From Solirubrobacter sp963736505 (GTDB lineage Bacteria; Actinomycetota; Thermoleophilia; Solirubrobacterales; Solirubrobacteraceae): a stretch of 64,000 nucleotides of DNA. Both the position numbers and the translations under genes were made by a program. Location: the NCBI GenBank assembly GCA_963736505.1, contig CAVTOZ010000003.1, forward strand, positions 1,860,001 through 1,924,000, in the 5' to 3' direction. This document shows, piece after piece, positions 15,604-23,729 of this stretch (positions are counted from its first letter, which is position 1; the number at the start of each line of letters is the position of its first letter). A model generated the notes under the pieces. The model did no database searches. It saw nothing but the letters and a program-made list of their open reading frames with translations, and was not told the DNA's origin.

Positions 15604-16853
15604 AGCAGCGCCTGCAGCGCCAGCGCCGCCGCCAGCGTGCGGTGGCGGCGGACCAGCGGCGCGGCCGCCAGGCACACGAACGGCGCGAGGAAGAGCCAGA
15701 TCCGCTCGGTCTCGGCCTTCGTGAACCCGGCCAGCGCGGAGACGGCGATGACGGCGCCGATCGCGATCGCCTCGGGGGCGGAGCGCTTCAGCGCCAGCCA
15801 CGCGATCGGCAGCCCGAGCACGAGCAGGAACGCGACCGGCGAGCCGAAGACCCAGAACGCGTACGGGCGCCGGTCGGCGATCCCGAGCACGTAGACGCGG
15901 GAGGTGGCGTGCAGCGTGCCGAGCGGGTCGAAGCCGGTCAGCAGCGCGAACCCGGCCTGCACGGCGAGGATGCCCGCCGCGGCGAGGATTCCGAAGCGCA
16001 GCGCCGCCTTGAGGCCGTCCCGCGCCAGCACGAGGATCGCGGCCCAGGCGGCGATCGCGAGCAGCGACCACGCGAACAGCATCGCCGCGCCGAGGATCGC
16101 GCCGCCGAGCAGCGGCCGCCGGCCCGCCAGCGGGATCGCGGCGAGCAGCCCGAGCGTGCAGTAGACGGCGTCCGCCGAGGTCGCGCCCAGCAGCAGCGCG
16201 CCGGGCGCGAGCGCCATCAGCCCGCCGGCGACGCGCGCGTCGTGCTCGCTCAGGACGCGGCGGCCGAGCGCGTACGTGAGCGGCGCGCTGCACGCGCCCA
16301 CGACGATGCAGAACGCCGCAAGCCGTGCGGGCGTGTCGAGCGCGAAGGCGTGCATGACGAGCAGCAGCCCGGGCGGGTGGCCGGCGGCGTGCACCGGCAG
16401 CGAGGGCACCAGCTGGGCGAAGCGGTCGAGGAAGAACCCGGTCCCGTAGGCGAACGACTTCAGCGCCGGCAGGTACTCGTTCGGTCCCTCGAAGCTCGTC
16501 AGGCGGAACACGTGCGCCCACTGCTCGGTGCCGCCGCGGGCGGCGGCGAGGACGAGGCGCAGGACGAGCGTGCCGGCGAAGAGCGCGAACGCGAACACGG
16601 GCGGGCGCGCGCCCAGCGCGCGCGGCGTCAGCGCGACCGCACCGGCGAAGCATGGGATCGCGACGAGCATCCAGAGCGAGACGCGCGGCGCATAATTGCC
16701 GGCGAATGGCGGATAGCGCAGCCCCAGATCGGTCCCATGGCGGTGCAGCAGATACGCGGCCAGCAGGGTCGCGGCGGCGACGAGCGCTCCAGCTCGCGCT
16801 CGCGCTGGCCCTCGTGGGATGCGGCTCCACGTCGCCCGCGCAGCTACCGCCAC
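15573..16853 (-). CDS. Polytopic membrane protein, probable GT-C type glycosyltransferase
   Basis: A 426-residue integral membrane protein with about ten hydrophobic segments. After the second segment comes a long loop with RLTSFEGPNEYLPALKSF and a periplasmic-looking HAAGHPPGLLLVMHAF. The 'GHPPG' placement is typical of actinobacterial GT-C/ArnT-like mannosyl- or arabinosyltransferase-related proteins using polyprenyl-phosphate sugars. GTG 16853 keeps the first membrane helix; the next start, at 16673, would lose it. The gene therefore overlaps head to head about 148 bases of the lipoprotein gene on the plus strand. Exact activity is not determined. Confidence 0.65.
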   Translation of the reverse strand: MAVAARATWSRIPRGPARARAGALVAAATLLAAYLLHRHGTDLGLRYPPFAGNYAPRVSLWMLVAIPCFAGAVALTPRALGARPPVFAFALFAGTLVLRLVLAAARGGTEQWAHVFRLTSFEGPNEYLPALKSFAYGTGFFLDRFAQLVPSLPVHAAGHPPGLLLVMHAFALDTPARLAAFCIVVGACSAPLTYALGRRVLSEHDARVAGGLMALAPGALLLGATSADAVYCTLGLLAAIPLAGRRPLLGGAILGAAMLFAWSLLAIAAWAAILVLARDGLKAALRFGILAAAGILAVQAGFALLTGFDPLGTLHATSRVYVLGIADRRPYAFWVFGSPVAFLLVLGLPIAWLALKRSAPEAIAIGAVIAVSALAGFTKAETERIWLFLAPFVCLAAAPLVRRHRTLAAALALQALLYGALMDSVW

Positions 16854-17497
16854 CGGCCGGTCCCGTCCATTCGCCGCCGACCACCGAGGCGCCGGTGAGA
16901 CTCGCGCCGTCTCAGGAACGGTTCGGCGTCAGCGAAGCCGAGATCACCGAGGGGGCCGCGCCATACCGCGTCGATCGCCGGCGCGACCTCCTGATCGCGG
17001 GCGCCCGCTCGGCGCACACCTGTCGCGAGCCCGTCGACGTCGCGCGCTACGACAGCGACCGGCTGCTCGCGGTGCTGTGCGGGCGCGAGCGCGTCGTGCA
17101 GCTGTTCGACGCGCACACGCTGAAGCCGGTCGCGACCGCGCCCGCGGGCACCGGGCCGGCGCACATCGCCACCGACGGCCGCGCGGTGCTGTACGTGACC
17201 GACGTCGTCGGCGAGTCGCTGCTCGTCTACCACCTGCACCCGCGCTTCGAGCTCATCCGGCGCGTGAACCTACCCGGCGGGCCGTTCGCGATCGCGTACG
17301 ACCGCGACCGCGCGTCGCTGTGGGTCACGCTCACGGCGCGCAACCGCGTCGTCGAGTACGCGGACGGCTCGCGTCCCGTGCCGCTCGGCTCGTATCCGAC
17401 CGTGCGACAGCCGGACCGCGTCAGCGCAGGCAACGGCATCGTCGCCATCAACGACGCGCAGGTCTTCGCACCAGGTACAGCACGCCGGACACGCTGA
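16706..17497 (+). CDS. Lipoprotein with YncE-like beta-propeller repeats
   Basis: A 263-residue predicted lipoprotein. The N-terminus has a long basic n-region (GSRRRRALQ), a hydrophobic stretch LALALALVG and a lipobox Cys (LVGC). The mature part has propeller-like strands (DRLLAVLCGRERVVQLFDA, GRAVLYVTDVVGESLLVYHL, ASLWVTLTARNRVVEYAD) as in YncE-type surface proteins. It is short for a full seven-blade propeller, so it may be a partial one. ATG 16706 is the only usable start before the signal sequence. It overlaps the membrane-protein gene at its 5' end and a small membrane protein gene at its 3' end. Confidence 0.6.
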   Translation: MADSAAPDRSHGGAADTRPAGSRRRRALQLALALALVGCGSTSPAQLPPPAGPVHSPPTTEAPVRLAPSQERFGVSEAEITEGAAPYRVDRRRDLLIAGARSAHTCREPVDVARYDSDRLLAVLCGRERVVQLFDAHTLKPVATAPAGTGPAHIATDGRAVLYVTDVVGESLLVYHLHPRFELIRRVNLPGGPFAIAYDRDRASLWVTLTARNRVVEYADGSRPVPLGSYPTVRQPDRVSAGNGIVAINDAQVFAPGTARRTR

Positions 17498-17864
17498 ACA
17501 GCACCGCGCCGGAGAGCAGCCAGCGACCGAGGTAACCCTCGAAGTGCAACCCGCTGACGCGGTGGAACGCGGCGTCCCCGCGGCCCGCGATCACCGGGTA
17601 GAAGACGAGCCCGAGCAGCAGCCAGATGCCGGCAGGGACGCGCACGTAGTTGACCGCGCCGCGGGTCGCGGTCTGCGCGAGCCGGTCGAGCGCCGAGTAG
17701 GCGGGCAGCAGGACGAGGTCGTGCAGGACCACCGCGCCGAGGAACCAGATCAGGATCGTGCGCGCCGTGTTGAGGTCGAGGATCTGCAGCAGCGCCCAGC
17801 CCGCCAGCGGCAGCAGCGCGAGGTGCGCCAGCAGGTGGATCGGCGAGGCTCCGTAGCGCCTCAC
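17448..17864 (-). CDS. Small membrane protein of the sulfite-oxidase-type operon
   Basis: A 138-residue protein with four hydrophobic segments (LLAHLALLPLAGWALLQIL, TILIWFLGAVVLHDLVLL, VPAGIWLLLGLVFYPVIAG, WLLSGAVLFSVSGVLYLV) and a basic C-terminus. I recognise no family. GTG 17864 overlaps the stop of the upstream molybdoenzyme gene (GTGA), so the two are co-translated and it may anchor or supply electrons to that enzyme. The last 50 bases overlap the convergent lipoprotein gene. Confidence 0.7.
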   Translation of the reverse strand: MRRYGASPIHLLAHLALLPLAGWALLQILDLNTARTILIWFLGAVVLHDLVLLPAYSALDRLAQTATRGAVNYVRVPAGIWLLLGLVFYPVIAGRGDAAFHRVSGLHFEGYLGRWLLSGAVLFSVSGVLYLVRRPARR

Positions 17865-18997
17865 GCGCGGAACTCCAGCGCGCCGACCCACTTGACGTTG
17901 TGCACGCCGGGCAGCCCCGGGCAGATGATCCGCGCGGGGAAGCCGTGGTCCAGCGAGAGGTCCGCGCCGTTGACCTCGAGCGCGAGCAGCGCCTGTCCGA
18001 TCTGGTCACGCGACAGGGACGCCTTGCTCAACACGCCCTTCGGCTGCAACGAGCGGACGAGCACGCTGCTCGCGCCGGGCATGCCGGCCAGCTCGGCGAG
18101 CTTCGCGAGCGGAACGCCGGTCCACTGCTGCGTCGTCGTCCAGCCCTCGACGCACGCGATCGGGAGGCGCCGCGTGTGCTGCTCGAGCCGCAGCAGATCG
18201 GCGCGAGTCAGCTCCACCGCGCCGTTCAGCGTGAGCCGGTAGGCGTCGCCGACCATCGCCGGCGTCACCTTCGCCGCCGCCGCCGTCTTGTTGATCGGGA
18301 AGTCGCCGGGAAGCGCCTTGCGGCGGGGAGCGAGGAACGCCGTGGCGCGCAGCGGGCCGCCGACCGACTGGCCGGCGTTGGCCGCCAGCAGCGCCAGCGC
18401 CGCGCCGCCGGTGAACGCGAACAGACCGCGCCGGGACATCGTGCCGCCGACCACCTCGCCGACCTCGCGGCGCGTCCGGTAGGCGCGCCCGAGCACCGGC
18501 AGCTTCACGATCACGTGCAGCACGAGCGACGCCACGAAGACGACGGCGCCGTAGTAGTGCGCGACGACGAAGTTGAACTTGAAGGCGTACCAGTACTGCA
18601 TGTTCAGCACGCCCGTGGCGAGCTCGAACACGGAGCTGGAGACGAGCAGCGCGATCGAGAGCCGCTCGATCCCCTGCGCCGGGCTCGTCACCGGCGGCCA
18701 GGCGAACAGCTTCGGGATGACCGACCACAGCTTCGCCAGCAGGAACGGGATCGCGACGAGGCCGACGTTCGTGTGCAGGCTCTGCGTCAGCGCATAGATC
18801 CAGCTCGGGCTTGTGGGCCAGCCGAACGTGAGCGGGAGCGCGTGCGCGACGATCCGGTTGCCGGGCAGGTCCGGCATGTAGGCGGCGTGCGAGAGGAAGC
18901 CGGTCACCGCGACGATCGTGACGAGCACGAGCAGCACGCTGCCGAGCGCGCTGGTGAGCCACTCGCTCCGCAGGGGCGAGCTGAACGGCGGCTTCAT
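17861..18997 (-). CDS. Membrane-anchored molybdopterin oxidoreductase (sulfite oxidase fold)
   Basis: A 378-residue two-part protein. Residues 10-170 form four membrane helices resembling a cytochrome b561-like domain, with His75, His147 and His161 as possible haem ligands. A twin-arginine-like segment MSRRGLFAFTGGAALALLAA follows (about 187-206). Residues 240-378 are the sulfite-oxidase catalytic fold with the molybdenum-ligand cysteine in CVEGW (Cys282) and the late HGFPARII and HNVKWVG motifs. It needs the cofactor made by the moa/moe genes 9 kb away. ATG 18997 overlaps the methyltransferase stop (ATGA). Natural substrate is unknown. Confidence 0.85.
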   Translation of the reverse strand: MKPPFSSPLRSEWLTSALGSVLLVLVTIVAVTGFLSHAAYMPDLPGNRIVAHALPLTFGWPTSPSWIYALTQSLHTNVGLVAIPFLLAKLWSVIPKLFAWPPVTSPAQGIERLSIALLVSSSVFELATGVLNMQYWYAFKFNFVVAHYYGAVVFVASLVLHVIVKLPVLGRAYRTRREVGEVVGGTMSRRGLFAFTGGAALALLAANAGQSVGGPLRATAFLAPRRKALPGDFPINKTAAAAKVTPAMVGDAYRLTLNGAVELTRADLLRLEQHTRRLPIACVEGWTTTQQWTGVPLAKLAELAGMPGASSVLVRSLQPKGVLSKASLSRDQIGQALLALEVNGADLSLDHGFPARIICPGLPGVHNVKWVGALEFRA

Positions 18998-19647
18998 CGC
19001 AGCGTCACGAATGTACGGCCGGCGGTCTCGAAGCGGTCGGTCACCGCGAAGCCCCCGCGCAGCGCCACGGCCGCGACGCCGTCGGCGCCGACGCGCGCCC
19101 AGGCGAACCACTCGCTGACGGCGTCCTGCGCCTCGATCCGGATCCGCTGGCGCAGCGTCGGCGCGCCCGGAGGATCGACCTCCACGACGACGGTCCCGCC
19201 GGGCGCCAGCAGCTCGCCCGCGCGCCGCAGCAGCGCCGCGGGCGCACCGCCGATGCCGATGTTGCCGTCGAGCAGCAGCGCCGTGCGCCAGGTCCCGGCG
19301 CCGGGGACGTCGGCGAACACGTCGCCCGCGATCGCGTCGGCGCCGCGGTCGCGCGCGAGCTGCACCGCGACGGGGGAGAGATCCACGCCGAGCCCGCGCT
19401 TGCCGGCGGCGCGCAGCGCCGCGAGATGGCGCCCCGGCCCGCAGCCCATGTCCAGCACCGGCGCGTCGACGCGCTCCAGCAGTGCCGCGTCGGCGTCGTC
19501 GGCCGGCGCGAGCCAGCGATCCAGCGGCAACGGCTCCAGCCGCCCGTCGGCGAGCCGTACGCGCGCCCGCGCCGGCGTCCCGCCCGCCGCGGTGGCCAGC
19601 AGCCGCCCGTAGAGGTCGCCGGCGGCGAGCCCGGCGATCGCGGTCAT
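18994..19647 (-). CDS. Class I SAM-dependent methyltransferase
   Basis: A 217-residue cytoplasmic methyltransferase with the SAM motif I VLDMGCGPGRH near residue 64, followed by GLGVDLSPVAVQLAR (motif II acidic residue) and the post-motif LLAPGGTVVVEVD. The N-terminal 60 residues, with RLEPLPLDRWLAP, would form the substrate lid. It is overlapped by 4 bases at both ends, with DUF2064 upstream and the molybdoenzyme downstream. Genes of this set occur together in many actinomycetes, to my knowledge without an assigned product. Confidence 0.85.
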   Translation of the reverse strand: MTAIAGLAAGDLYGRLLATAAGGTPARARVRLADGRLEPLPLDRWLAPADDADAALLERVDAPVLDMGCGPGRHLAALRAAGKRGLGVDLSPVAVQLARDRGADAIAGDVFADVPGAGTWRTALLLDGNIGIGGAPAALLRRAGELLAPGGTVVVEVDPPGAPTLRQRIRIEAQDAVSEWFAWARVGADGVAAVALRGGFAVTDRFETAGRTFVTLR

Positions 19648-20273
19648 GCCGCCAGCTCCACGTCGACCCGGGACAGCTCGGCGGCGAAGCGCGTGCCCGG
19701 CGCCTCGCGCGCGACGGTGACCGCATCCGCGTACGTGTCGACGTCGAGCAGTGGCGGCAGGATCGCGGTCGCGAGGCCGAGCGTGGCCAGTCGCGCTCGC
19801 TGGACGGCGCCCGTGTCGCGCTCGCTCATCGGCACGCCCGCGAAGACCGCGCGATCCGGCCGGCGCAGGCCGATGCCCCAGTAGCCGCCGTCGAACGACG
19901 CGCCGAGCACCGCGTCGCTGTGCGCGGCCGCGTGCAGCCCGGCGTCGAGCCACGACGAGCGCACCTGCGGCGTGTCCATGCCGACCAGGAACGCCGGGCC
20001 GCCGACGTCCTCGAACGCCGCCGCGAGCCGTTCCGCGAGCCCGTCGCCACGCTGCGCGATCACCTCGAAGCCCTCGGGGAGCCACGGCCCCGGCGCGCCA
20101 TCCAGGGCGACGACGCGCCGCGTCGCACGCGTCCGCGCGGCGGCGCGCAGCGTGTCGCGCAGCGACGCCTCCGCCAGCAATGCCGCCTGGGCGGGGGAGC
20201 AGGGCGGGCACAGCCGGGTCTTCACCCGGCCGGGCACCGGCGCCTTCGCGATCACGATCAGCGCCGCGCTCAT
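19644..20273 (-). CDS. DUF2064 / rSAM-associated transferase 1 family glycosyltransferase-like protein
   Basis: A 209-residue nucleotidyl/glycosyl-transferase-like protein. The N-terminal LIVIAKAPVPGRVKTRL is the hallmark of the TIGR04282/DUF2064 family, and FLVGMDTPQV plus ASFDGGYWGIGL give the metal-binding Asp-containing motifs. The fold resembles GT-A transferases such as MobA or glucose-1-phosphate transferases. It heads an overlapped operon with a methyltransferase, a sulfite-oxidase-fold enzyme and a small membrane protein. Substrate is not known. Confidence 0.85.
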   Translation of the reverse strand: MSAALIVIAKAPVPGRVKTRLCPPCSPAQAALLAEASLRDTLRAAARTRATRRVVALDGAPGPWLPEGFEVIAQRGDGLAERLAAAFEDVGGPAFLVGMDTPQVRSSWLDAGLHAAAHSDAVLGASFDGGYWGIGLRRPDRAVFAGVPMSERDTGAVQRARLATLGLATAILPPLLDVDTYADAVTVAREAPGTRFAAELSRVDVELAA

Positions 20274-20364
20274 GCCGACGAACCTAGGTTCCGAGAGGTC
20301 ACGCTTCTATTACGAAGCGGGGAACTCCGCGGATGCCTCCCTCCCGCACTGAGACAATGGAGGC

Positions 20365-21051
20365 ATGGATCACGTCCGCGGGAACGTGCTCGTCGTCGAC
20401 GACGAGCCCACGATCGGCGAGGTCGTGTCCGCCTACCTGGAGCGCGCGGGCTACGACACGCGTGTCGCGGCCGACGGGCCGGCGGCGCTGGAGGCCGTCG
20501 CGGAACGCCGCCCCGACCTGATCGTGCTCGACCTGATGCTGCCCGGGCTCGACGGCCTCGAGGTGATGCGCCGGGTGCGCCACCGCACGACGGCGATCAT
20601 CCTGCTCACGGCCAAGGGCGAGGAGGCCGACCGCGTGATCGGCCTGCGGCTCGGCGCCGACGACTACGTCGTCAAGCCGTTCTCGCCCGCCGAGCTGGTC
20701 GCGCGCGTCGACGCCGTCCTGCGGCGCGTCGACACGGTTGGAGACCTGCAGCCGCCGCTGCGCTTCGGCGCGCTGGAGGTCGACCCGGCGGCGCGTCAGG
20801 CGCGCATCGACGGCGAGCCGGCCGCGCTGACCGCGCGCGAGTTCGACCTGCTGCTGTTCCTCGCGCGCCACCCCGGCCAGGCGTTCACGCGCGAGAACCT
20901 GATGGACCACGTGTGGCAGTACGCGTTCTACACGGATACGTCGACCGTGACCGTGCACATCCGGCGCCTGCGGGCCAAGCTCGAGCCGGATCCGGAGTCA
21001 CCGCGCTGGATCGAGACGGTATGGGGCGTCGGGTACCGCTTCGCGCCGTGA
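20365..21051 (+). CDS. OmpR/PhoB-family response regulator
   Basis: A 228-residue DNA-binding regulator. The receiver domain (about 7-120) has the acidic pair DDEP, the phospho-acceptor Asp in IVLDLMLPGLDG, the LTAKGEE threonine region and VVKPF lysine. The C-terminal winged helix (about 130-225) has LTAREFDLLLFLARHPG and ends TVWGVGYRF, typical of OmpR. ATG 20365 is used. The kinase starts inside or overlapping its end, so the pair is co-translated. The neighbouring DUF2064 operon, divergent by 91 bases, is a likely target. Confidence 0.93.
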   Translation: MDHVRGNVLVVDDEPTIGEVVSAYLERAGYDTRVAADGPAALEAVAERRPDLIVLDLMLPGLDGLEVMRRVRHRTTAIILLTAKGEEADRVIGLRLGADDYVVKPFSPAELVARVDAVLRRVDTVGDLQPPLRFGALEVDPAARQARIDGEPAALTAREFDLLLFLARHPGQAFTRENLMDHVWQYAFYTDTSTVTVHIRRLRAKLEPDPESPRWIETVWGVGYRFAP

Positions 21052-22238
21052 GCTTCGCGCTCGCGGTGGCGCTGCTCGTCGCCGGCGTCGTATTCGCCGT
21101 CTACGGCGGCCACGGCGCGCTGATCACGCTCGAGATCGTCGCGCCGCTGGGCGTCGTGACGGTGCTGGCGTCGGAGTGGATCGCCGGCCGCCGCTGGGGC
21201 GGCCTGGGGCGGCGCTTCGGCGCGGTCGCGGCGCTCGCGGCGCTGCAGCTCGCGATCGCGGTGGCGCTGTTCGTCGAGCTGATGTTCGTCTCGCGCCACG
21301 ACGCGCTGATGACGGTCCTGCTGGCGGCGTACGCCGCCGCGCTGGCGCTGTGGGCGGCGCGGCGCATGGGCCGGCTCGCGCTCGACGACCTGGACGCCGT
21401 GCGCGCGACGCTCGACGCCGTGGGCGAGGGCCGGCGCGACGTCCGCACCGGCCTGGACGGGGGCGACGAGATCGCCCGCCTCGGCCGCGACGTCGACGCC
21501 ATGGTCGGCCGGCTGGACCGCGAGGAGCAGGCCCGCCGCACGCTGTTCGCCGCCGTCTCGCACGACCTGCGCACGCCGATCACGGCGCTGGGCCTGCTCG
21601 CGACGGCGATCGACGACGCCGTCGTCGACGACGCCAAGCGGCGCGAGTACGCCGCGCGCATGAGCACCCACGTGGACGCGCTGGGCGCGCTGATCGACGA
21701 CCTGTTCGAGCTCACGCGCCTGCAGTCCGGCGAGCTCACGTGGACGATGGAGCACGTCCGCGTCGACGAGCTGTTGCATGACGCGGTCGAGGCGATGCGC
21801 CCTGCCGCCGACGCCGGCTCGGTGGCCGTGGTGACCGAGCTGCGGCCGGGGCTCGGCGCGCCGCGCGGGAACCCGGCGCAGCTCCAGCGCGTGCTCTTCA
21901 ACCTGATCCAGAACGCGATCCGGCACACGCCGCCCGACGGCAGCGTGACCGTGCGCGCCGAGACCGTCGGCGGCGCCGTCGAGGTCGAGGTCGCCGACAC
22001 CGGCGGCGGGATCGTGCCCGAGGCGCGCGAGCGCGTGTTCGAGCCGTTCTACCGCGCCGACGCCGCCCGCCACGAGCCCGGGGCGGGGCTCGGCCTCGCG
22101 ATCGCGCGCGCGATCGTGGAGGCGCACGGCGGCGCGATCTGGCTCGAGGACGCGCCGGTCGGCACGCGCGTGCGCTTCAGGCTGCCGGCGGGCGCAGAGC
22201 GGCCATCAGCCGCTCCAGCAGCGTCCGCAGCTGGATGA
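21021..22238 (+). CDS. Sensor histidine kinase (HisKA/HATPase)
   Basis: A 405-residue membrane kinase. Hydrophobic segments near residues 10-30, 32-52, 66-95 and 97-110 precede a HAMP-like linker. The HisKA phospho-site is FAAVSHDLRTPI, and the ATPase has the N-box LFNLIQNAIRHTPP, DTGGGI and GAGLGLAIARAIVEAHGG. ATG 21021 lies inside the regulator gene; GTG 21048, overlapping the regulator stop, is an alternative that removes nine residues. Little periplasmic sequence exists between helices, so it may sense the membrane or a partner. The end overlaps the convergent marR by 62 bases. Confidence 0.9.
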   Translation: MGRRVPLRAVSFALAVALLVAGVVFAVYGGHGALITLEIVAPLGVVTVLASEWIAGRRWGGLGRRFGAVAALAALQLAIAVALFVELMFVSRHDALMTVLLAAYAAALALWAARRMGRLALDDLDAVRATLDAVGEGRRDVRTGLDGGDEIARLGRDVDAMVGRLDREEQARRTLFAAVSHDLRTPITALGLLATAIDDAVVDDAKRREYAARMSTHVDALGALIDDLFELTRLQSGELTWTMEHVRVDELLHDAVEAMRPAADAGSVAVVTELRPGLGAPRGNPAQLQRVLFNLIQNAIRHTPPDGSVTVRAETVGGAVEVEVADTGGGIVPEARERVFEPFYRADAARHEPGAGLGLAIARAIVEAHGGAIWLEDAPVGTRVRFRLPAGAERPSAAPAASAAG

Positions 22239-22623
22239 CCGGCGCGCCGCCGAGCTCGCCGACCAGCTCCGCCTCGATCTCGTCCGACAGGTCGCGCGCC
22301 AGCGCGTAGACCTCGCTCCCGCGCGCCGTCGCCTTGACGGGCCGCGAGCGGCGGTCGCGCGGGTCCTCGATCCGCTCGACGTAGCCGCGCGCCTCGAGAT
22401 GCGCGACGAGCTCGGCCATCGACTGCTTGGTCACGTCGGCGCGGCGGGCGAGCTCGGAGATCGACGTCCCGTCGTCGTCGAGGAACTGGAACACGGCGCC
22501 GTGGGCGACGCGGAAGTCGCCGTAGCCGCGCTCGGCCAGCCGCGCATAGAGGCGGTACGTCATGAAGCGGAACGGCTCGCGCAGCAGGACGGCGAGGTTC
22601 TCCGGCCGTTCGCGCGCGGTCAT
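22177..22623 (-). CDS. MarR-family transcriptional regulator
   Basis: A 148-residue winged-helix regulator with the MarR pattern: SISELARRADVTKQSMAELVAHLEARGYVERIEDPRDRRSR, the recognition helix and wing with the conserved Asp-x-Arg. Helices at both ends form the dimer interface. It is divergent from a small cupin gene and shares with it a 35-base gap holding repeated CAGG-N3-CCTG elements, probably its operators. Its 3' end overlaps the kinase gene. Confidence 0.88.
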   Translation of the reverse strand: MTARERPENLAVLLREPFRFMTYRLYARLAERGYGDFRVAHGAVFQFLDDDGTSISELARRADVTKQSMAELVAHLEARGYVERIEDPRDRRSRPVKATARGSEVYALARDLSDEIEAELVGELGGAPVIQLRTLLERLMAALRPPAA

Positions 22624-22634
22624 ATCCGGGAGAC

Positions 22635-22677
22635 TGGACAGGGTTCCTGCCTATCTGTATGGTGGACAGGGTGCCTG
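22635..22677. promoter_or_regulatory. Two repeated CAGG-N3-CCTG operator-like elements
   Basis: TGGACAGGGTTCCTG (22635-22649) and TGGACAGGGTGCCTG (22663-22677) match at 14 of 15 bases in direct orientation, 28 bases apart. Each holds the inverted half-sites CAGG and CCTG with a 3-base spacer. They lie in the marR/cupin divergent gap. The second covers the first codons of the cupin gene if ATG 22659 is used, so the real start may be GTG 22671. They are the natural candidates for MarR binding. Confidence 0.6.
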
Positions 22678-23078
22678 ACGAAAATATCATCCGCCTCGGA
22701 CGCGAGGAGATCGCGGTCCGCCTCGACACCGCCGAGACCGGCGGCCGGCTGCTCGCCCTCGACGTCACGATGCCGCCCGGCGGCGGCCCGCCCGGCCTCC
22801 ACCGCCACGCCGCAGCCGAGGTGTACCGCGTGCTGGACGGCGAGTTCACCGTCTATCTCGGCGACGAGCGCGTCGTCGCGCCGGCCGGCACCGTCTTCCA
22901 CATCGCCGGCGGCCGTGAGCACACGATCCGCAACGAGAGCGACGCGCCGGCCCGCGGCTACGTGCAGTTCTTCGGCGACGCCGCGCCGATGGAGCGGTTC
23001 CTGCGCTCGGCCGCCTCGGGCGAGGACGTGATGGTCCTGGCCGAGCGCCACGGCATCGAGCTCACCCGTCCGCTCTGA
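22659..23078 (+). CDS. Single-domain cupin protein
   Basis: A 139-residue cupin with the first motif GGGPPGLHRHAAAEVYRVLDGEF (two His and one Glu metal ligands) and a second motif region VFHIAGGREHTIRN. These small cupins act as dioxygenases, isomerases or ligand-binding proteins; the substrate is not readable. It is divergent from marR and probably repressed by it. ATG 22659 is used, although GTG 22671 would place the second operator copy right upstream of the coding region. The end overlaps the GT2 gene by 17 bases. Confidence 0.82.
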   Translation: MVDRVPDENIIRLGREEIAVRLDTAETGGRLLALDVTMPPGGGPPGLHRHAAAEVYRVLDGEFTVYLGDERVVAPAGTVFHIAGGREHTIRNESDAPARGYVQFFGDAAPMERFLRSAASGEDVMVLAERHGIELTRPL

Positions 23079-23703
23079 GCACGCGTGACATGTCGCGCAC
23101 GGCGCGCACGGTGCCCTTGACCGTGCCCGTCACCTTCGAGCGGCCCGCGCGCTCGCGGTAGGCGACGGGGAGCTCGCGGATCGTCCAGTCCGCGGCCGCG
23201 GCGCGCAGCACCATCTCCAGCGGCCAGCCGAAGCGACGATCCCGGATCCCCAGGGCGAGCAGCGGCTCGCGGCGGGCGGCGCGCATCGGGCCGAGGTCGC
23301 GCAGCGGCACGCCGGTGCGGCGGCGCAGCTCGAAGGCGAGCAGCGCGTTCGCCGCCCGCGCGTGCAGCTGCCACGCGCCGCGGCGCGCGCCGAGCACGAG
23401 GTCGGCCTCGCCGGTGATGACCGGCGTGGCGATGCGCGGCAGGTCGCGCGGATCGAACGACGCGTCGCAGTCCATGAAGCAGACGACGTCGGCGCGCGCG
23501 GCGGTCAGGCCGGCGAAGCAGGCGGCGCCGAAGCCGGGCACCGGCTCGAGCACGACCTGCGCGCCGAGCTCGCGGGCGACCGCGCCGCTGCCGTCCGTCG
23601 ACCCGTTGTCGACGACGATCGGCGCGTAGCCCTCGGGCATGCGCTCGAGCACCCACGGGAGCGCCTCGCGCTCGTCGAGCACGGGCAGGATGACGTCCGG
23701 CAC
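23062..23703 (-). CDS. Glycosyltransferase family 2 (dolichol-phosphate-sugar synthase type)
   Basis: A 213-residue GT-A enzyme without membrane helices. It has VILPVLDEREALPWVLERMP, the nucleotide-binding VVDNGSTDGS, and the metal-binding CFMDCDASFDPRDLP with the DxD-like triad. It probably transfers a sugar from a nucleotide donor to a polyprenyl phosphate. It belongs to the actinobacterial gene set of GT2, DUF2064, methyltransferase, epimerase and molybdoenzyme, here spread over several strands. Start ATG 23703 is 26 bases from the divergent epimerase. Confidence 0.85.
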   Translation of the reverse strand: MPDVILPVLDEREALPWVLERMPEGYAPIVVDNGSTDGSGAVARELGAQVVLEPVPGFGAACFAGLTAARADVVCFMDCDASFDPRDLPRIATPVITGEADLVLGARRGAWQLHARAANALLAFELRRRTGVPLRDLGPMRAARREPLLALGIRDRRFGWPLEMVLRAAAADWTIRELPVAYRERAGRSKVTGTVKGTVRAVRDMSRVLRADG

Positions 23704-23729
23704 GGCGCGGGACGGTACCGTGCGCCGCC

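Noticed and set aside
22177..22238. 62-base 3' overlap of kinase and marR as a designed antisense control
   Set aside because: Convergent 3' overlaps of 4 to 60 bases occur at many junctions in this window, so this one is not special without transcript data.
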